A stretch of 64,000 bases of DNA from Isoetes taiwanensis. Taxonomy: Eukaryota; Streptophyta; Lycopodiopsida; Isoetales; Isoetaceae. The translations under genes and the position numbers were made by a program. The DNA is taken from NCBI GenBank assembly GCA_021234155.1, contig JAJEKV010000062.1, positions 6,354,432-6,418,431 on the forward strand. Direction: 5' to 3'. Of the stretch, positions 42,497 to 54,100 are shown one piece after another (positions within the stretch are counted from its first letter, which is position 1; every line of letters begins with the position of its first letter). The notes beneath the pieces are model-generated. The model saw only the letters and a program-made list of their open reading frames with translations. It was not told where the DNA came from and made no database searches.

Positions 42497-42649
42497 TTAG
42501 CTGACTATGATTAGGCTTTCAAGGCCCTGCATAGGGTTATGGATTATACCATGATTACGGAGGACCATGCGAAGTTTGGATACATCGGGACCCATCTAAA
42601 ACATCTCCAGCTTCATACTATGTTCCAGTTTGCGTACATCAACAGAGGT
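42497..42649 (+). pseudogene. captured exon-like fragment in the Helitron
   Basis: A splice-acceptor-like TCTATAG is followed by an open stretch reading AFKALHRVMDYTMITEDHAK then FGYIGTHLKHLQLHTMF and YINRG, ending at a GTAGAC donor-like site. The composition is that of a host protein, but I cannot name it. Helitrons commonly pick up such gene pieces. Confidence 0.4.
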
Positions 42650-43178
42650 AGACAAACTGGCTTTTTAGTAGATCTGTAATTTCGTAAAAAGAAATGTGTA
42701 TGTCATGTAAAAGAGCTTGAGCATAAAAAGTCAACAAATATGATATGGTTTTAAACTGCCAAGACCTGCCCTTCAACAACAATGACAGAAACACCAAATC
42801 ATTAAATCATGTTTTCTCTCTTTTCTTGATTCCTTTACATGCTACTTTTGTTGTTATCTTTCTATTCTTCCCTAGCGTTTAAGTCACAAGGACATGCCTA
42901 TAATGCTTTCTCCTGTAAAGATTTCCAGGTGTAATAGTCTTAATTCCACTTACGGGTGATTTGCTAATGTCATATATCAGGTGCCAATCATGATCCAATA
43001 GCGGTCGTGGAAAAGTAGCTCTAGATACTTGGTCTTTTGATACTGATATTTCTAGGGCAATATTGTTTTAAAGCCACCAGACATTATTTTCTAATATGTA
43101 CTTGGAATCATTTATATGTTGCTTTACTCCATGTACATGTGCTTGCGGTGATATTTGCACAAATTGTCTATTTGCAGT

Positions 43179-43320
43179 GGGCCAAGAATCCCCTTAGTTA
43201 TTTACGGAGCTGCTTTATTATGCTCAAAGTTTCTGAGGGATTGACTGTCTGCAGCAGGCTTAATGGAGCTTCTTTATTATGCCCAAAGGTCTTCTGCGAT
43301 GGACTGGCTGCAACAGGTTA
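43179..43320 (+). pseudogene. duplicated exon-like fragment in the Helitron
   Basis: After TTTGCAG a sequence encoding ELLYYAQ...CLQQ occurs, then is repeated as MELLYYAQRSSAMDWLQQ, with a GG/TTAACC end. The internal 60-bp duplication is visible in the DNA (GGAGCTGCTTTATTATGC and GGAGCTTCTTTATTATGC). The source gene is not recognised. Confidence 0.35.
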
Positions 43321-43956
43321 ACCTACATTAGAATTGACTATTGAAATGCAAATGTGTATTATTCAAGATTTTAATTTCCATTGCTTGCAAGGAAAAGAAA
43401 ATTGTGGCCATTGTAGGCTGATCTATTTCCTGTCCAAAAATTGGGCTACAGTACCATTCATTAGTGTGTGCCACTATACTTGAATACTATGCGAGAGTAA
43501 GCTATATAAGTTCTGGCATGGAGTGACATTGTCATTAAGCTGCCTGCATAGGTTGGACTAGACTGCTATTTTTTCTTGCCTTGCCTTACATAATTCTTCG
43601 CACCTTGGTTTCCTCCATAGCTGGGCCTTGACAAGATTCTGATTAAACAGTGTCATCTACATCCAGGCATCATGTCGTCATACCATTTCTGTCAAAGCAA
43701 TTGGCTTGGGCGGTGAACTCCTACATATACATGTGTACCACATTTGCATTCCCATTTGCCTTATTCTCTTATTGTATGCTTGCATCTCATGCGCTTGATG
43801 GTTACATTCAAAGGTTCTAAAGGGCGCAATTCATATTTCTTTGAACATTTAAACAACCCATATAAAAGTAAAGCATGCATTTGCTGGTGATAGTGCATGT
43901 ATTCATGTACAGCCTATGCAAATATGATCATGTGTGTATACCACGGATTTTATATT

Positions 43957-44410
43957 GGGTACCCATTTCACTCTTAAATTACCAAGGTATTGAATAGATA
44001 TCTACAACCCCATTTCACTCTTTAACTTTACCAAGGTGCTGAATAGAGGTCTAAAACTTCATGGATACCTACGTAAAATGTATTTATGCTTGCACAATGT
44101 TGTTATGACAATTGAGAAGTTGCTCCGTAATTTGATCAAATAGGTATTATTTACATTTTATGCTACTCTTCTATGAATCTTTTGATAATCCAAATTTTGA
44201 AGCAATTGTAATAGCGAACTGGGATTATGAACACAGGACATGTTGATTTCTGTCGAATACAATCTAACCATTGTCTCACTAATTACCCATTTTACTCTTA
44301 AATTACCAATGTATTGCATAGATGTCTAAAACCCCATTTCACTCTTAACTTTACCAAGATGTTGAATACAAGTTCAAAACTTCATGGATACCGGCGTAAA
44401 ATGTATTTAT
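43957..44410. repeat. Helitron 3' subterminal repeats
   Basis: A block of about 128 bp with ACCCATTTCACTCTTAAATT, TACCAAGGTATTGAATAG and GTAAAATGTATTTATGC occurs at 43957-44085 and 44284-44410. Each block itself contains two related subunits. The second copy runs into the terminal hairpin. Confidence 0.75.
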
Positions 44411-44439
44411 GCCCGGCAACGCCGGGCACCCTTACTAGT

Positions 44440-47404
44440 TATTATTAAAGTAAAAATAACAAAAACATTTATTTTGTTAGAAACGTTAACATATGGAAAA
44501 GAGAAATTTCATATTGGTACTTTAAATTTCATATTGGTTGCATTGGCTTTGTTGCATTTTGGGAAAAGGCATGCCATCGTTACATGCAAGTTGCCACTTG
44601 CTACTTCCTAAGCAAAAGCTTTGTGACATACTTTACCTTTTATAGCCTTAGGACCTTTTGGAAAAAAGAAAAGGCTAAGGATGACGACTTGCAAAGAAAA
44701 GAGGTAAATATTATATTGGTTCTACCATAAAAAGACATAGGTGTTAAAATGATGGGAGCATATCCATACGAAGCAGAAATGAAGAAGCATGTAAATTGTG
44801 AAAATTTGGGAGACGTTAAAGCTTTAGCTTATACAATGTGGATTTTTTTGTTTTTTATTTTTTATTTTTGGGTACCATTGTGACTAATGGCTGAAACGAT
44901 TTGAACAACTAAGATGGATTCTAGGGTTCCGAAAGATGGATTCTAGGTTTCCGATATACATAGGCTAGGGATTCGTCTAACCATCCGGCAACTGATGGCA
45001 TTAGCAGATGTGAGCACTGACAATCTGTCCAACAAAAGCCGAGAGTTAAAATACGAGCGGGCTTTCACCATTTTTATGAAGAGGGTCTTCCTTGGACTCT
45101 ATTCTACGTTCAAAGGCATGGTCGGTTTGATCATTCTCGGCCAATAAGGATTCGCATGATTTTTAGAGCTATGGCACGGAGGATTAGGAAGGCAACCAGG
45201 CATATCTTTGGCCATGAACAAATGAGCAAAGAGCAGAAAAAAATGCTTCCAAGTCAACAGGAGTTATCCTTGGGCCTTGATACAATCAGGTTCTATTTAG
45301 AATTATTGATTTCATAATGCTATTTGCAGATGCTACACCTTCTATAACTGGGTTTTTGCTGTAATATGCTTGAAATGCTTTGACCTTTGCTCTTAGTTTT
45401 GATATCAAGAAAATAAACCTCAGATTCATTTGATAGAGTATTGCTTGCTGGAAAATGGTTAACATTATAAGGACTTCCAATATTTGTCGCATACGAGCTT
45501 TTAAGCTTAGCTAAGAGGGCTTTTTAAAACTAGATCTGAGGTCTTATTACCTTGGGATCTTTGCTCTTGAACTAACAATGGTGTCTTGAGGATGATATAT
45601 CTTTGCAACTATATAATTGGGTTTGTGCTATAATGTATTGAAAAATCTTTGTTTTGCTCTTAATTTTTTATATGAAGAAATCAACCTTTGATCCATTTGA
45701 TCTAACACCTTAGGGACTTCCAATATTTGATGTTTTTGAGCTTTAGCTTAACTAAGGGGCTCTTAGAACCAGATCTACAAGGATCTACAGGGCTAAATTA
45801 ATCCCTGAAGTTTAGGCAGTGCAAAAGGCTTTGAATTCTGCATAAATAGCCATATTTGATTATAGACTGACATGCAGCTAGATGGTACTGCGTATGACCA
45901 GATCTGATGGTTTTCTTATTAATTTTGCATGTTCATGTATGCATGGTGAAGGGGATAACCCAAGATAACCTATAGCTTACATTGAATTTGTCATAATTAC
46001 CCTTCTTAGGCTAATTTTTTGGCTGGTTCACTGCAGGTAACCAGGTTTCTTGCTCCATGCTTTGGTGAATTTCTCTATTTTCTCTCAAGCTTATAGTTGG
46101 AGGTATTTACAAGACTTCAAGTAAGAATGTTCTAAATGAGATGATGCTTTACAACGAAAAGGTATTTAGATGCCTATGGCAAATATAAGAGATGTATCCA
46201 GAAAATAAATGATCTGCTATGCTGTAATGCTCTTTAGACATGATAAGGTGTTTTTCATAGTGCAACATATGGAATACAAGTTTGTAGCTTATTGTTGCGG
46301 AATATGTAGCATAATAACAGGGGGTTTTCTTTGTGTTTTTGTACGCTTTTCACTAACGTTTTCCTATGATTTCGTGATGTATTCAAATGGATGTACTAAT
46401 GCGTACATCTAGAGTGCACCATTTCTGAGCCATTGATTTTAGCCTTTTTTTTTCCAATAGTCAACAACCAATGGCTCACAACAAAAGCCCTTTTTTTGTG
46501 CGTGTGGTGCATAATGGTCAACAACCAATGGCTCACAACAAAAGCCCTCTTTTTGTGTGTGGTGCATAATGGGCAACAAACAATGGCTCACAACAAAAGC
46601 CCTTTTTTTGTGCGTGTGGTGCATAATGGTCAACAACCAATGGCTCACAACAAAAGCCCTCTTTTTGTGTGTGTGGTGCATAATGGGCACATGAAGGGCT
46701 TGAAGGCATGTAGTGCGGTTTCCGCCCGACAACATTTCTTAGCATAACTTTTGATGATCGAGCTCTGTTTGAGATGATTTTTATTGCGTTGGAAAGCTCT
46801 CTCCGAGATCTTTTTGATAGTCTATGATATGGATATGTTTGGTTAAGTTATCTATGCTAAAACAGCAATTTTTCGGCAGGGTTTGGTAGGCTTTCACATC
46901 CTACCGGTGATTAATCTGAGGATTAGCGCTTATTGGATATTGTTTTATGGCTCATTCCGAATGAAGCTTTGCAAAAAAAATTACCATGCATTTTTAGATT
47001 TTGAGGCAGTTATTAAGCAAATTCCAAGGCTTCTAGATCCTTGTGCTAACAAGCAGAAAAGTTTCCCACTTTGGTTTCTCACCACAAGAATCCATGGAGG
47101 CCAAAGGCTGCTGTTAAATTCCAGTTGAAAAATGTTTGTGTATGGGTGTTGCAAACTTTATGACTTTCAGAATAATAGGATCAATCTGCTCTATCTTTAT
47201 GGTAACTTTTACTTATGTTCTATTTGTTTTATTGTGATGGAATTCAAAAGGTACAGGTGATGAAAGCCTCAAATGAATTCTAGTTTTTTCCTGGTTTGAA
47301 TTCTAATTTTTTTGTCACACCAGAATGCTAATTGCAGACTTGGTATTCTTGCAAAGAGTATTAAGGATGGAAGTCTGGTGACAGATTTAAAAGGTTTTTT
47401 TTTT
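44440..47404 (+). repeat. terminal direct repeat R2a, with insertion
   Basis: Collinear with R2b from 44440 to about 46300, then about 1.0 kb of unrelated DNA replaces about 170 bp, and similarity resumes at about 47320. It includes an exon-like frame near 45130-45290 (basic: RMIFRAMARRIRKATRHIFG) ending ...DTIR at a GTTCTA donor-like site, matching the position of exon 1 in element 1. Confidence 0.8.
46460..46690. repeat. four-copy minisatellite, about 57-bp unit
   Basis: The unit contains CAATGGCTCACAACAAAAGCC and GTGTGGTGCATAATGG. Starts are spaced 57, 55 and 57 bp. It lies inside the DNA present in R2a and absent from R2b. Confidence 0.9.
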
Positions 47405-48172
47405 CTAAATTCAGTTTTCTAGTTATACTAGAAACCAGGACTAAGCTTTTAATTTTGACAGGTAAAACTTAAACTTGATAATACTAATCCTTGTGTTGGT
47501 TAAAATACAGGATGAGGAAAAGAATTCCAAAATGGATGATTATGATGTTAGTAACAAATGGATAAAAGAGCTGGTATTGGTCAAATATCACAGTGATTCC
47601 ATACTACTATTATAGTAGAATTTGACATTTGTCATAAAATGCATTTGCTGTTTCCTGATACGTCAGTGGGACATGATCTCAAAGCAAAATGGTTAGCACA
47701 TCTGTAATGATGGATGCCTTGAGAAATTTGAAAGAAAATCAGTTTTCTAGACTGTTGTACAACCTAAAGGATGTGATATATACCCTACGATCAGTGATGT
47801 CAGTAGTAGGAGCTGAATGGACCTGAATATTACTTTTTGCAGCAATGGCTTTGCAGAAAAGGGCATATGCAAAGGACAAGCGTATGGAGAGTTGCTCTAT
47901 GAAGTCTACCTGACAATAATTTTCATGTACTGCTGTACAATTGTGTCGACATTATCCACACGTTAAAAACAATGCTGTAAGTTATTTTGCATAATGAAAG
48001 TAGTGGAAATTTTTATATTCAGTGAAGTAGGCATGGGGAAGGCAGGGCCTGTGCATTACAGCAAGGTCCTGCACCCCTTGCTGTAAACTTTTGGTTTAAA
48101 TTCTTGAGATAGTCTAGGAGAAGTTAAACCTGCATAGGCCCTCGCAACCTCGGTTGGTGGGTGGGTTTTTTT
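47405..48172 (+). pseudogene. deleted internal region of element 2
   Basis: After the acceptor ATACAG at 47510 a frame starts DEEKNSKMDDYDVSNKWIKE, matching the exon 2 start of element 1. Near 47840 another piece reads FCSNGFAEKGICKG, matching FCRNGFAKKDITKG near the RT C-terminus of element 1. The RT palm and most of ORF1 are missing, so the element cannot encode its own RT. Confidence 0.6.
48042..48086 (+). ncRNA. 3' H-type pseudoknot of element 2
   Basis: Stem 1 pairs GCAGGGCC (48042-48049) with GGTCCTGC (48065-48072, one G-U). Stem 2 pairs TTACAGCAA (48056-48064) with TTGCTGTAA (48078-48086), perfect over 9 bp. Compared with element 1, one T-A pair becomes C-G in stem 1 and one A-T pair becomes G-C in stem 2. 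Confidence 0.8.
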
Positions 48173-50270
48173 ATTAAAGTAAAAATAACAAAAACATTTA
48201 TTTTGTTAGAAACGTTAACATATGGAAAAAGAGAAATTTCATATTGGTACTTTAAATTTCATATTGGTTGCATTGGCTTTGTTGCATTTTGGAAAAAGGC
48301 ATGCCATCGTTACATGCAAGTTGCCACTTGCTACTTCCTAAGCAAAAGCTTTGTTGCATGCACATGTGTGACATACTTTACCTTTTATAGCCTTAGGACC
48401 TTTTGGAAAAAAGAAAAGGCTAAGGATGACGACTTGCAAAGAAAAGAGGTAAATATTATATTGGTTCTACCATAAAAAGACATAGGTGTTAAAATGATGG
48501 GAGCATATCCATACGAAGCAGAAATGAAGAAGCATGTAAATTGTGAAAATTTGGGAGACGTTAAAGCTTTAGCTTATACAATGTGGATTTTTTATTTTTT
48601 ATTTTTGGATACCATTGTGACTAATGGCTGAAACGATTTGAACAACTAAGATGGATTCTCTAGGGTTCCGAAAGATGGATTCTAGGTTTCGATATACATA
48701 GGCTAGGGATTAGATCTAACCATCCGGCAGCCCGATGGCATTAGCGGATGTGAGCGGCAATCTGTCAAGCAAGGCGAGAGTTAAAATCTGAAAGGGGCTT
48801 TCACCATTTTATGAAGAGGGTCTTCCTTGGACTCTATTACGTTTCAAAGGCATGGTGGGTTTGATCATTACGCCAATAAGGATTAGCAGATTTTTAGAGC
48901 TATGGCCTTGAGGATTTAGGAAGGCAACGAGGCATATCTTGGCCATGAACAAATGAGCAAAGCGAGAAAAAAATGCTTCCAAGTCAATAGGAGTTATCCT
49001 TGGGCCTTTGATACAATCGAGTTCTATTTAGAATTATTGATTTCATAATGCTATTTGCGGATGCTACACTTTTATAAGCTGGGTTTTCTTTGTAATATGC
49101 TTGAAATGCTTTGACCTTTGCTCTTAGTTTTGATATCAAGAAAATAAACCTCGATTCATTTGATAGAGTATTGCTTCTTTGGAAAATGGTTAACATTATA
49201 AGGACTTCCAATATTTCTTTTTTACGAGCTTTAAGCTTAGCTAAGAGGGCTTTTAAAACTAGATCTGCCGAGGTCTTATTACCTTGGGATCTTTTGCTCT
49301 TGAACTAACAATGGTGTGCAGGATGATATATGCTGCAACTATATAATTGGGTTTGTGGTATAATGTATTGAAAAATGCTGTTTGCTCTTAATTTTTTATA
49401 TGAAGAAATCAACCTTTGATCCATTTGATCTAGAATTGGTTTAACACCTTAGGGACTTCCAATATTTGATGTTTTTGAGCTTTAGCTTAACTAAGGGGGC
49501 TCTTAGAACCAAATCTACAAGGATCTACAGGGCTAAATTAATCCCTGAAGTTTAGGCAGTCCAAAAGGCTTTGAATTCTGCATAAATAGCCATATTTGAT
49601 TATAGTGACATGCGACTAGATAGATGCTTGCGTATGACCGGATCGATGGTTTTCTTATTAATTTTGCATGTTCATGTTGCCTTTTATGCATGGTGAAGGG
49701 ATAACCCAAGATAACCTATAGCTTACTGTTAGTCTTTGTCATAATTACCCTTCTTAGGCTAATTTTTGGCTGGTTCACTGCAGGTAACCAGGTTTCTTGC
49801 TCCATGCTTTGGTGAATTTCTCTATTTTCTCTCAAGCTTATGGTTGGAGGTATTTACAAGACTTCAAGTAAGAATGTTCTAAATGAGATGATGCTTTACA
49901 ACGAAAAGGTATTTAGATGCCTATGGCAAATGTAAGAGATGTATGCAGAAAATAAATGATCTGCTATGCTGTAATGCTCTTTAGACATGATAAGGTGTTT
50001 TTCATAGTGCAACATATGGAATACAAGTTTGTAGCTTATTGTTGCGGAAAAGGAAGTATTCGCACAATATTGAAAGATATGGAATATAAGATTGACTTAT
50101 TGTCTCCAGAAAAAAGAATACAGGCATAGAATATGATTTGAAGTATTTGATATTTTAAACAAATAAGCCTAGTCTTGGCCAGGAAAATATTACCTGTATG
50201 TTTTCTTGGGCTGCTAATTCTGGAACTTGGTATTCTTGCAAAAGTATTAAGGATGGAAGTCCGGTGACGA
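48173..50270 (+). repeat. terminal direct repeat R2b
   Basis: Follows GGTGGGTGGGTTTTTTT and matches R2a apart from the insertion. It ends GGTGACGAT at the T run that also forms the poly(A) end of the neighbouring minus-strand LINE. Confidence 0.85.
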
Positions 50271-50585
50271 TTTTTTTTTTTTTTTTTTTTTTGAGTGAAT
50301 GGGGTTTTTTTCATTAATTATAGAAAAAGGTACAACATAGTGAGTGAGCCTTTATAGATAGGCTACTCATGATAGAACATGCAAATGAACACAAATGAAA
50401 TAGGTCTTTCTTTGCGACATAGTAATGTTTTATGTTAACAAAAGCGATGAGTGCTGTAGAAGTAGATGGGATATATGTTGTGTTTGAGGCGGAAGTGTGT
50501 GGCGACATAAGTGAACACACATATCGGAACAATTCTGAGAGAAAAAAGATGTTAACGAATTTGTAGAAGTTATATGCAAGTCGTT

Positions 50586-51140
50586 TCAAGTCGGAAGGGA
50601 TAGGTCTGTGGTCACCGATTTGGGAGGGTGGGATGATTTGTGTGAAAGTGATAGGAGTTGAGGGAATTCATAGTGAGCTCGAAAGTTTGGCTGAAGTATC
50701 GAGTTACGCCATTTCCCGATTCGGCTTCGGGTGATCACACATGCGCATTGGTAGTGGGCATCAAAATTATTAAAGTCTTGGTAATGCATACATGATCCCC
50801 TATGATGGTAGTAGCATTCCCTGTAATACTCAAACTGTTGATTTGTCATTCTTCTACTGTTACTCTCCATGAACCACAATATCTCATGCATTAGGTATGT
50901 GCTTCTGCAAAACTCCATAGCCCAATTTAATTCCTCATCAGGTATGTCAATTATGTCTATATCCGTGATGCCTCTAACTGTGTACTTTGTCCACATATCA
51001 TGTGTGTATTGTATGTCATGTACCAGCCTCTGCCCTGGGAACAATCTGTATTCTGCAGGCTCCACAGAAGTGCCAAAGTCTCTGCTAAGGCTCCCCATGT
51101 AATCTATCAGAAGTACAATGAGTGTCAGTAAGTAAATCAT
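50586..51140 (-). CDS. LINE 3' ORF (possible ORF3), unknown product
   Basis: A 184-codon open frame (MIYLLTLIVLLIDYMGSLSR, ..., EYRLFPGQRLVHDIQ, then QFEYYRECYYHHRGSCMHY) lies between the end of ORF2 and the poly(A) tail and overlaps the last 56 bases of the ORF2 frame. It is rich in Tyr, His and Arg with a hydrophobic start. No family recognised. Being intact while ORF1 and ORF2 are damaged is suggestive; chance remains possible. Confidence 0.4.
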   Translation of the reverse strand: MIYLLTLIVLLIDYMGSLSRDFGTSVEPAEYRLFPGQRLVHDIQYTHDMWTKYTVRGITDIDIIDIPDEELNWAMEFCRSTYLMHEILWFMESNSRRMTNQQFEYYRECYYHHRGSCMHYQDFNNFDAHYQCACVITRSRIGKWRNSILQPNFRAHYEFPQLLSLSHKSSHPPKSVTTDLSLPT

Positions 51141-54100
51141 GACAATTTAGTTTAAACAGTCTATGAGCTCCTATGAATTGGCCTATATTTAACCATTTTG
51201 TATCCACATCATCTTTGTGCAAGTGTTTTTGACTGGTGGCAACCATCTCAATGTCATATATAACTTGAGATTTAATCCAGAATATAGATATTTGTTTTCC
51301 TCCATATTGACACATGTTTCTATGCTTCCAAACATTCCATAATGCAATGTAACATAAAGTATTCTTATAAGCATCATCATTCATCATAAATTCAAGCAAA
51401 GTAGCAGGACAATTTATATGAAAAGTATTTTCAAACCATGCCCCAAAAGTAGTAAGCTTTACTGACCAAATATGTGCTCCATAGATTCAACATATTTTGC
51501 ATCAAGAGGCGTGGGGATTAGCTGAATTTGTTGCAGAATTGGAGTGCCTGGTGATAGTTTCCAAACATGGCACACTCTTATTTGCAATTAACCATGCAAA
51601 ATAAGAAATTTTGGGGGGTAAGTAGGAAAGCCTGAACAATCTAAATTCAGTGTCATCTGAAAGACCCCAATAAACCTTAGATTTGGAAGGTACATGAGGC
51701 TTATTTAAACAAGTATATACCTTGGATACATTGTAGCTGGGCTTACCACAGAGGGTCCTTTGGGCAGTGATAGGATTGTGTTGGATGTTGACATTGCTAA
51801 TTCTTTGCATGATGAATCTGAACATAATTTTGTACGAAGAGCGCCTCGATCCGATTTTTCGATTGGTCGGAGATCCACCTTGTGTGATCGAGAGGTCACC
51901 AAGATGTAATATACCATAAGACATCCATTTTTTATAGAGCTTTGGGTGGTTTATGGCCAGAGGAGTAATATTGTCCCTGGAGAAATTGGGATTCCAGAAT
52001 AAACTTGTGTTAGAGTGACTATTCTCAATAGCAGAAATATCAAAGGTTTTGTGAACCTTGTTCCAAGCAGAATAAAGCTTCTCATGAGGGGAAGTATTAG
52101 GGCGGGTTTCAAAGTTGTGGCGAGGAAGGTAAGTTATGGCTGATGGAAGGATGCCCTTTGGGATGGCTTGCAAGATAGCCAATATTTGATGAAGACCATG
52201 GCTGGATTGTTGTGATTGAATAATGATTTCCAAATGTACTTCCCAGCTAAAGCATAGCCCTGAAGGATCAGATTTTTGCAACCAAGGCCTCCATGTATCT
52301 TACTTACGGTGATAGTGCTCCGATTAACCATGTGATGATTCTTCGGATAAAGTTTCTTACAATTCTCTCAATTTGTTGGTAAATGCCTTTTGGAGCCAAA
52401 GAGGCGAGGAATAATAAATGTGAAATGACAATGGTGAATTAGCAATTATTGTTCTCCACGCCGAGAGAGAGACAATTGCCATAATTGCCTAATTTCTTTC
52501 TGATCCTTGCAACTATTGGAGACCATAACTCTTTTAAACTGGGATTGAGTGACAGAGGCATACCTAGCAGGCTTGTTGTCTCAGTTGATCTAATGCATTT
52601 GATACCTGCAATGCTATCAATGTCCACATCACCAATAATAGTACATTTATTTAGATTCAGCTGTATGCCAGAAGCAGCTCCAAAGATGTGAATGATGTGA
52701 AGGAAATTGGCAATGATGCTAGAATCATTCTTGAGGAAGCTGAAAGAGTCATTTGCATATTGGAGAATGGACAGATTGATTGTATTGTCAGGAAGATTAA
52801 GTCCAACAATATTCCCCATAGATTGATGATAGGTAATCACTCTAGTTAACATCTCTGCTACAACCAGAAAGAGATAAGGTGCTAGGGGACATCCCTGTCT
52901 CACACCTCGAGCAAGAGGGAAAAAATAACCAGGGGAACCATTGACAAGGATAGTTGATTGAGATCTAGAATTTAAGCCCAAGATAAGCTTAATGATCTTT
53001 TCACTGAAGCCAAGCTTTTGAAGAGAGAATTCTAGAAAGTTCCACCTAACAGTATCAAAAGCTTTTGAGAAATCTAGCTTGAGCAAAATGCAGTTTTGCT
53101 TAGTAAGATTATTCCAATGCATTCCCTCCATGGCTGCAATGTAATTGTCCAGGATGAATCTGTTGGGAAGGAAGGCAGATTGATTCAAGCTGATAACCTC
53201 TTGGAGATGAGATTTAACCCTGTTAGCTATGATTTTGGCACAGACCTTATAAGTGGAGTTTGTCAGAGAGATAGGCCTCCAGTCAGAGAAGGACTGAGGA
53301 TTGTCAACTTTAGGAATTAAAGTAATAAAGCCAGATGAGAGAGAAGGATGAAGGTGATTTGAGTTCCATAAACCTTTGATCATATGCACAAAGTCATCTT
53401 TGAAAGTTTCCCAAAATGTAATAAAAAATTCGGGGGGCAACCCATCAGGACCTGGACTTTTACCTTTTGCAAGACTTTTTAGAGTGGAGAAAATCTCTTC
53501 AGCATTTGGAATAGCCTCCATTGCAGGGGTCATGGCAATGTTACTGTGAAGGCCATTAGTTTCAATCAAATCAGTGAAAGATTTAGCTTCTGCAATTTGG
53601 ACATGACTGTCTCTGGGTTGGGAGAAAATATTAGCATAGCTTGAGCAGAAGAAGTTGGAAATTTCTTTTTGATCAGTAATGGTGTTATCATTTCCATCCT
53701 TGACTGAGGTAAGTTGACTTTTCAGAAGCCTAGACTTAGCAACTCTATGGAAAAACCTTGAATTTCCATGATCCATGTTAGATAGGTATTTAAGTTTACA
53801 TCTGATAGATGCACCTTTTGCTTCCAGCTCTTCAATGGTTTTAATTACCATTTCCAGATTTCCTTCTTGTCTATGAAGCTCAATGTTGAAGGGGTCTTCT
53901 TGCAGATTAATTCTAACCTCCTTCATTTCCTGCAGATAAGATTTCTTTTCTGCCTGCTTGATCTCATGAAGATTCTTTGACCATTGTTTAATCCAGGCCT
54001 TGGATTTTTTAATATTGGCATAGAAGGTTCTCATGGAGTTTGTAGATCTGACCTTGGGAAGAGTGTGAAATCTTTACAGAAGGAATCAGAATCAAGGAGG

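Larger units (their letters stand above)
40500..44438 (+). mobile_element. non-autonomous Helitron
   Basis: The 3' end has a perfect 7-bp hairpin (GCCCGGC AAC GCCGGGC, 44411-44427), seven spacer bases and CTAG at 44435-44438, followed by T: the canonical Helitron terminus. The proposed 5' end is TCCTATTG at 40500, preceded by A, giving the usual A/T insertion. With the element removed, the T run of R1b joins the ATTA start of R2a. No Rep/helicase ORF is present. The interior holds exon-like fragments. The 3' end is certain; the 5' end is inferred. Confidence 0.75.
44440..50270 (+). mobile_element. element 2: internally deleted relative of element 1
   Basis: Direct repeats R2a (44440-47404) and R2b (48173-50270) flank only 0.77 kb. 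The plan is the same as element 1: repeat end AAAAGG plus T run, then TTCAG....TAGTTATACTAG, an acceptor and exon 2 start, and a 3' pseudoknot followed by GGG plus T run and the next repeat. Nucleotide similarity to element 1 is limited to these landmarks, so it is a separate subfamily. Confidence 0.7.
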
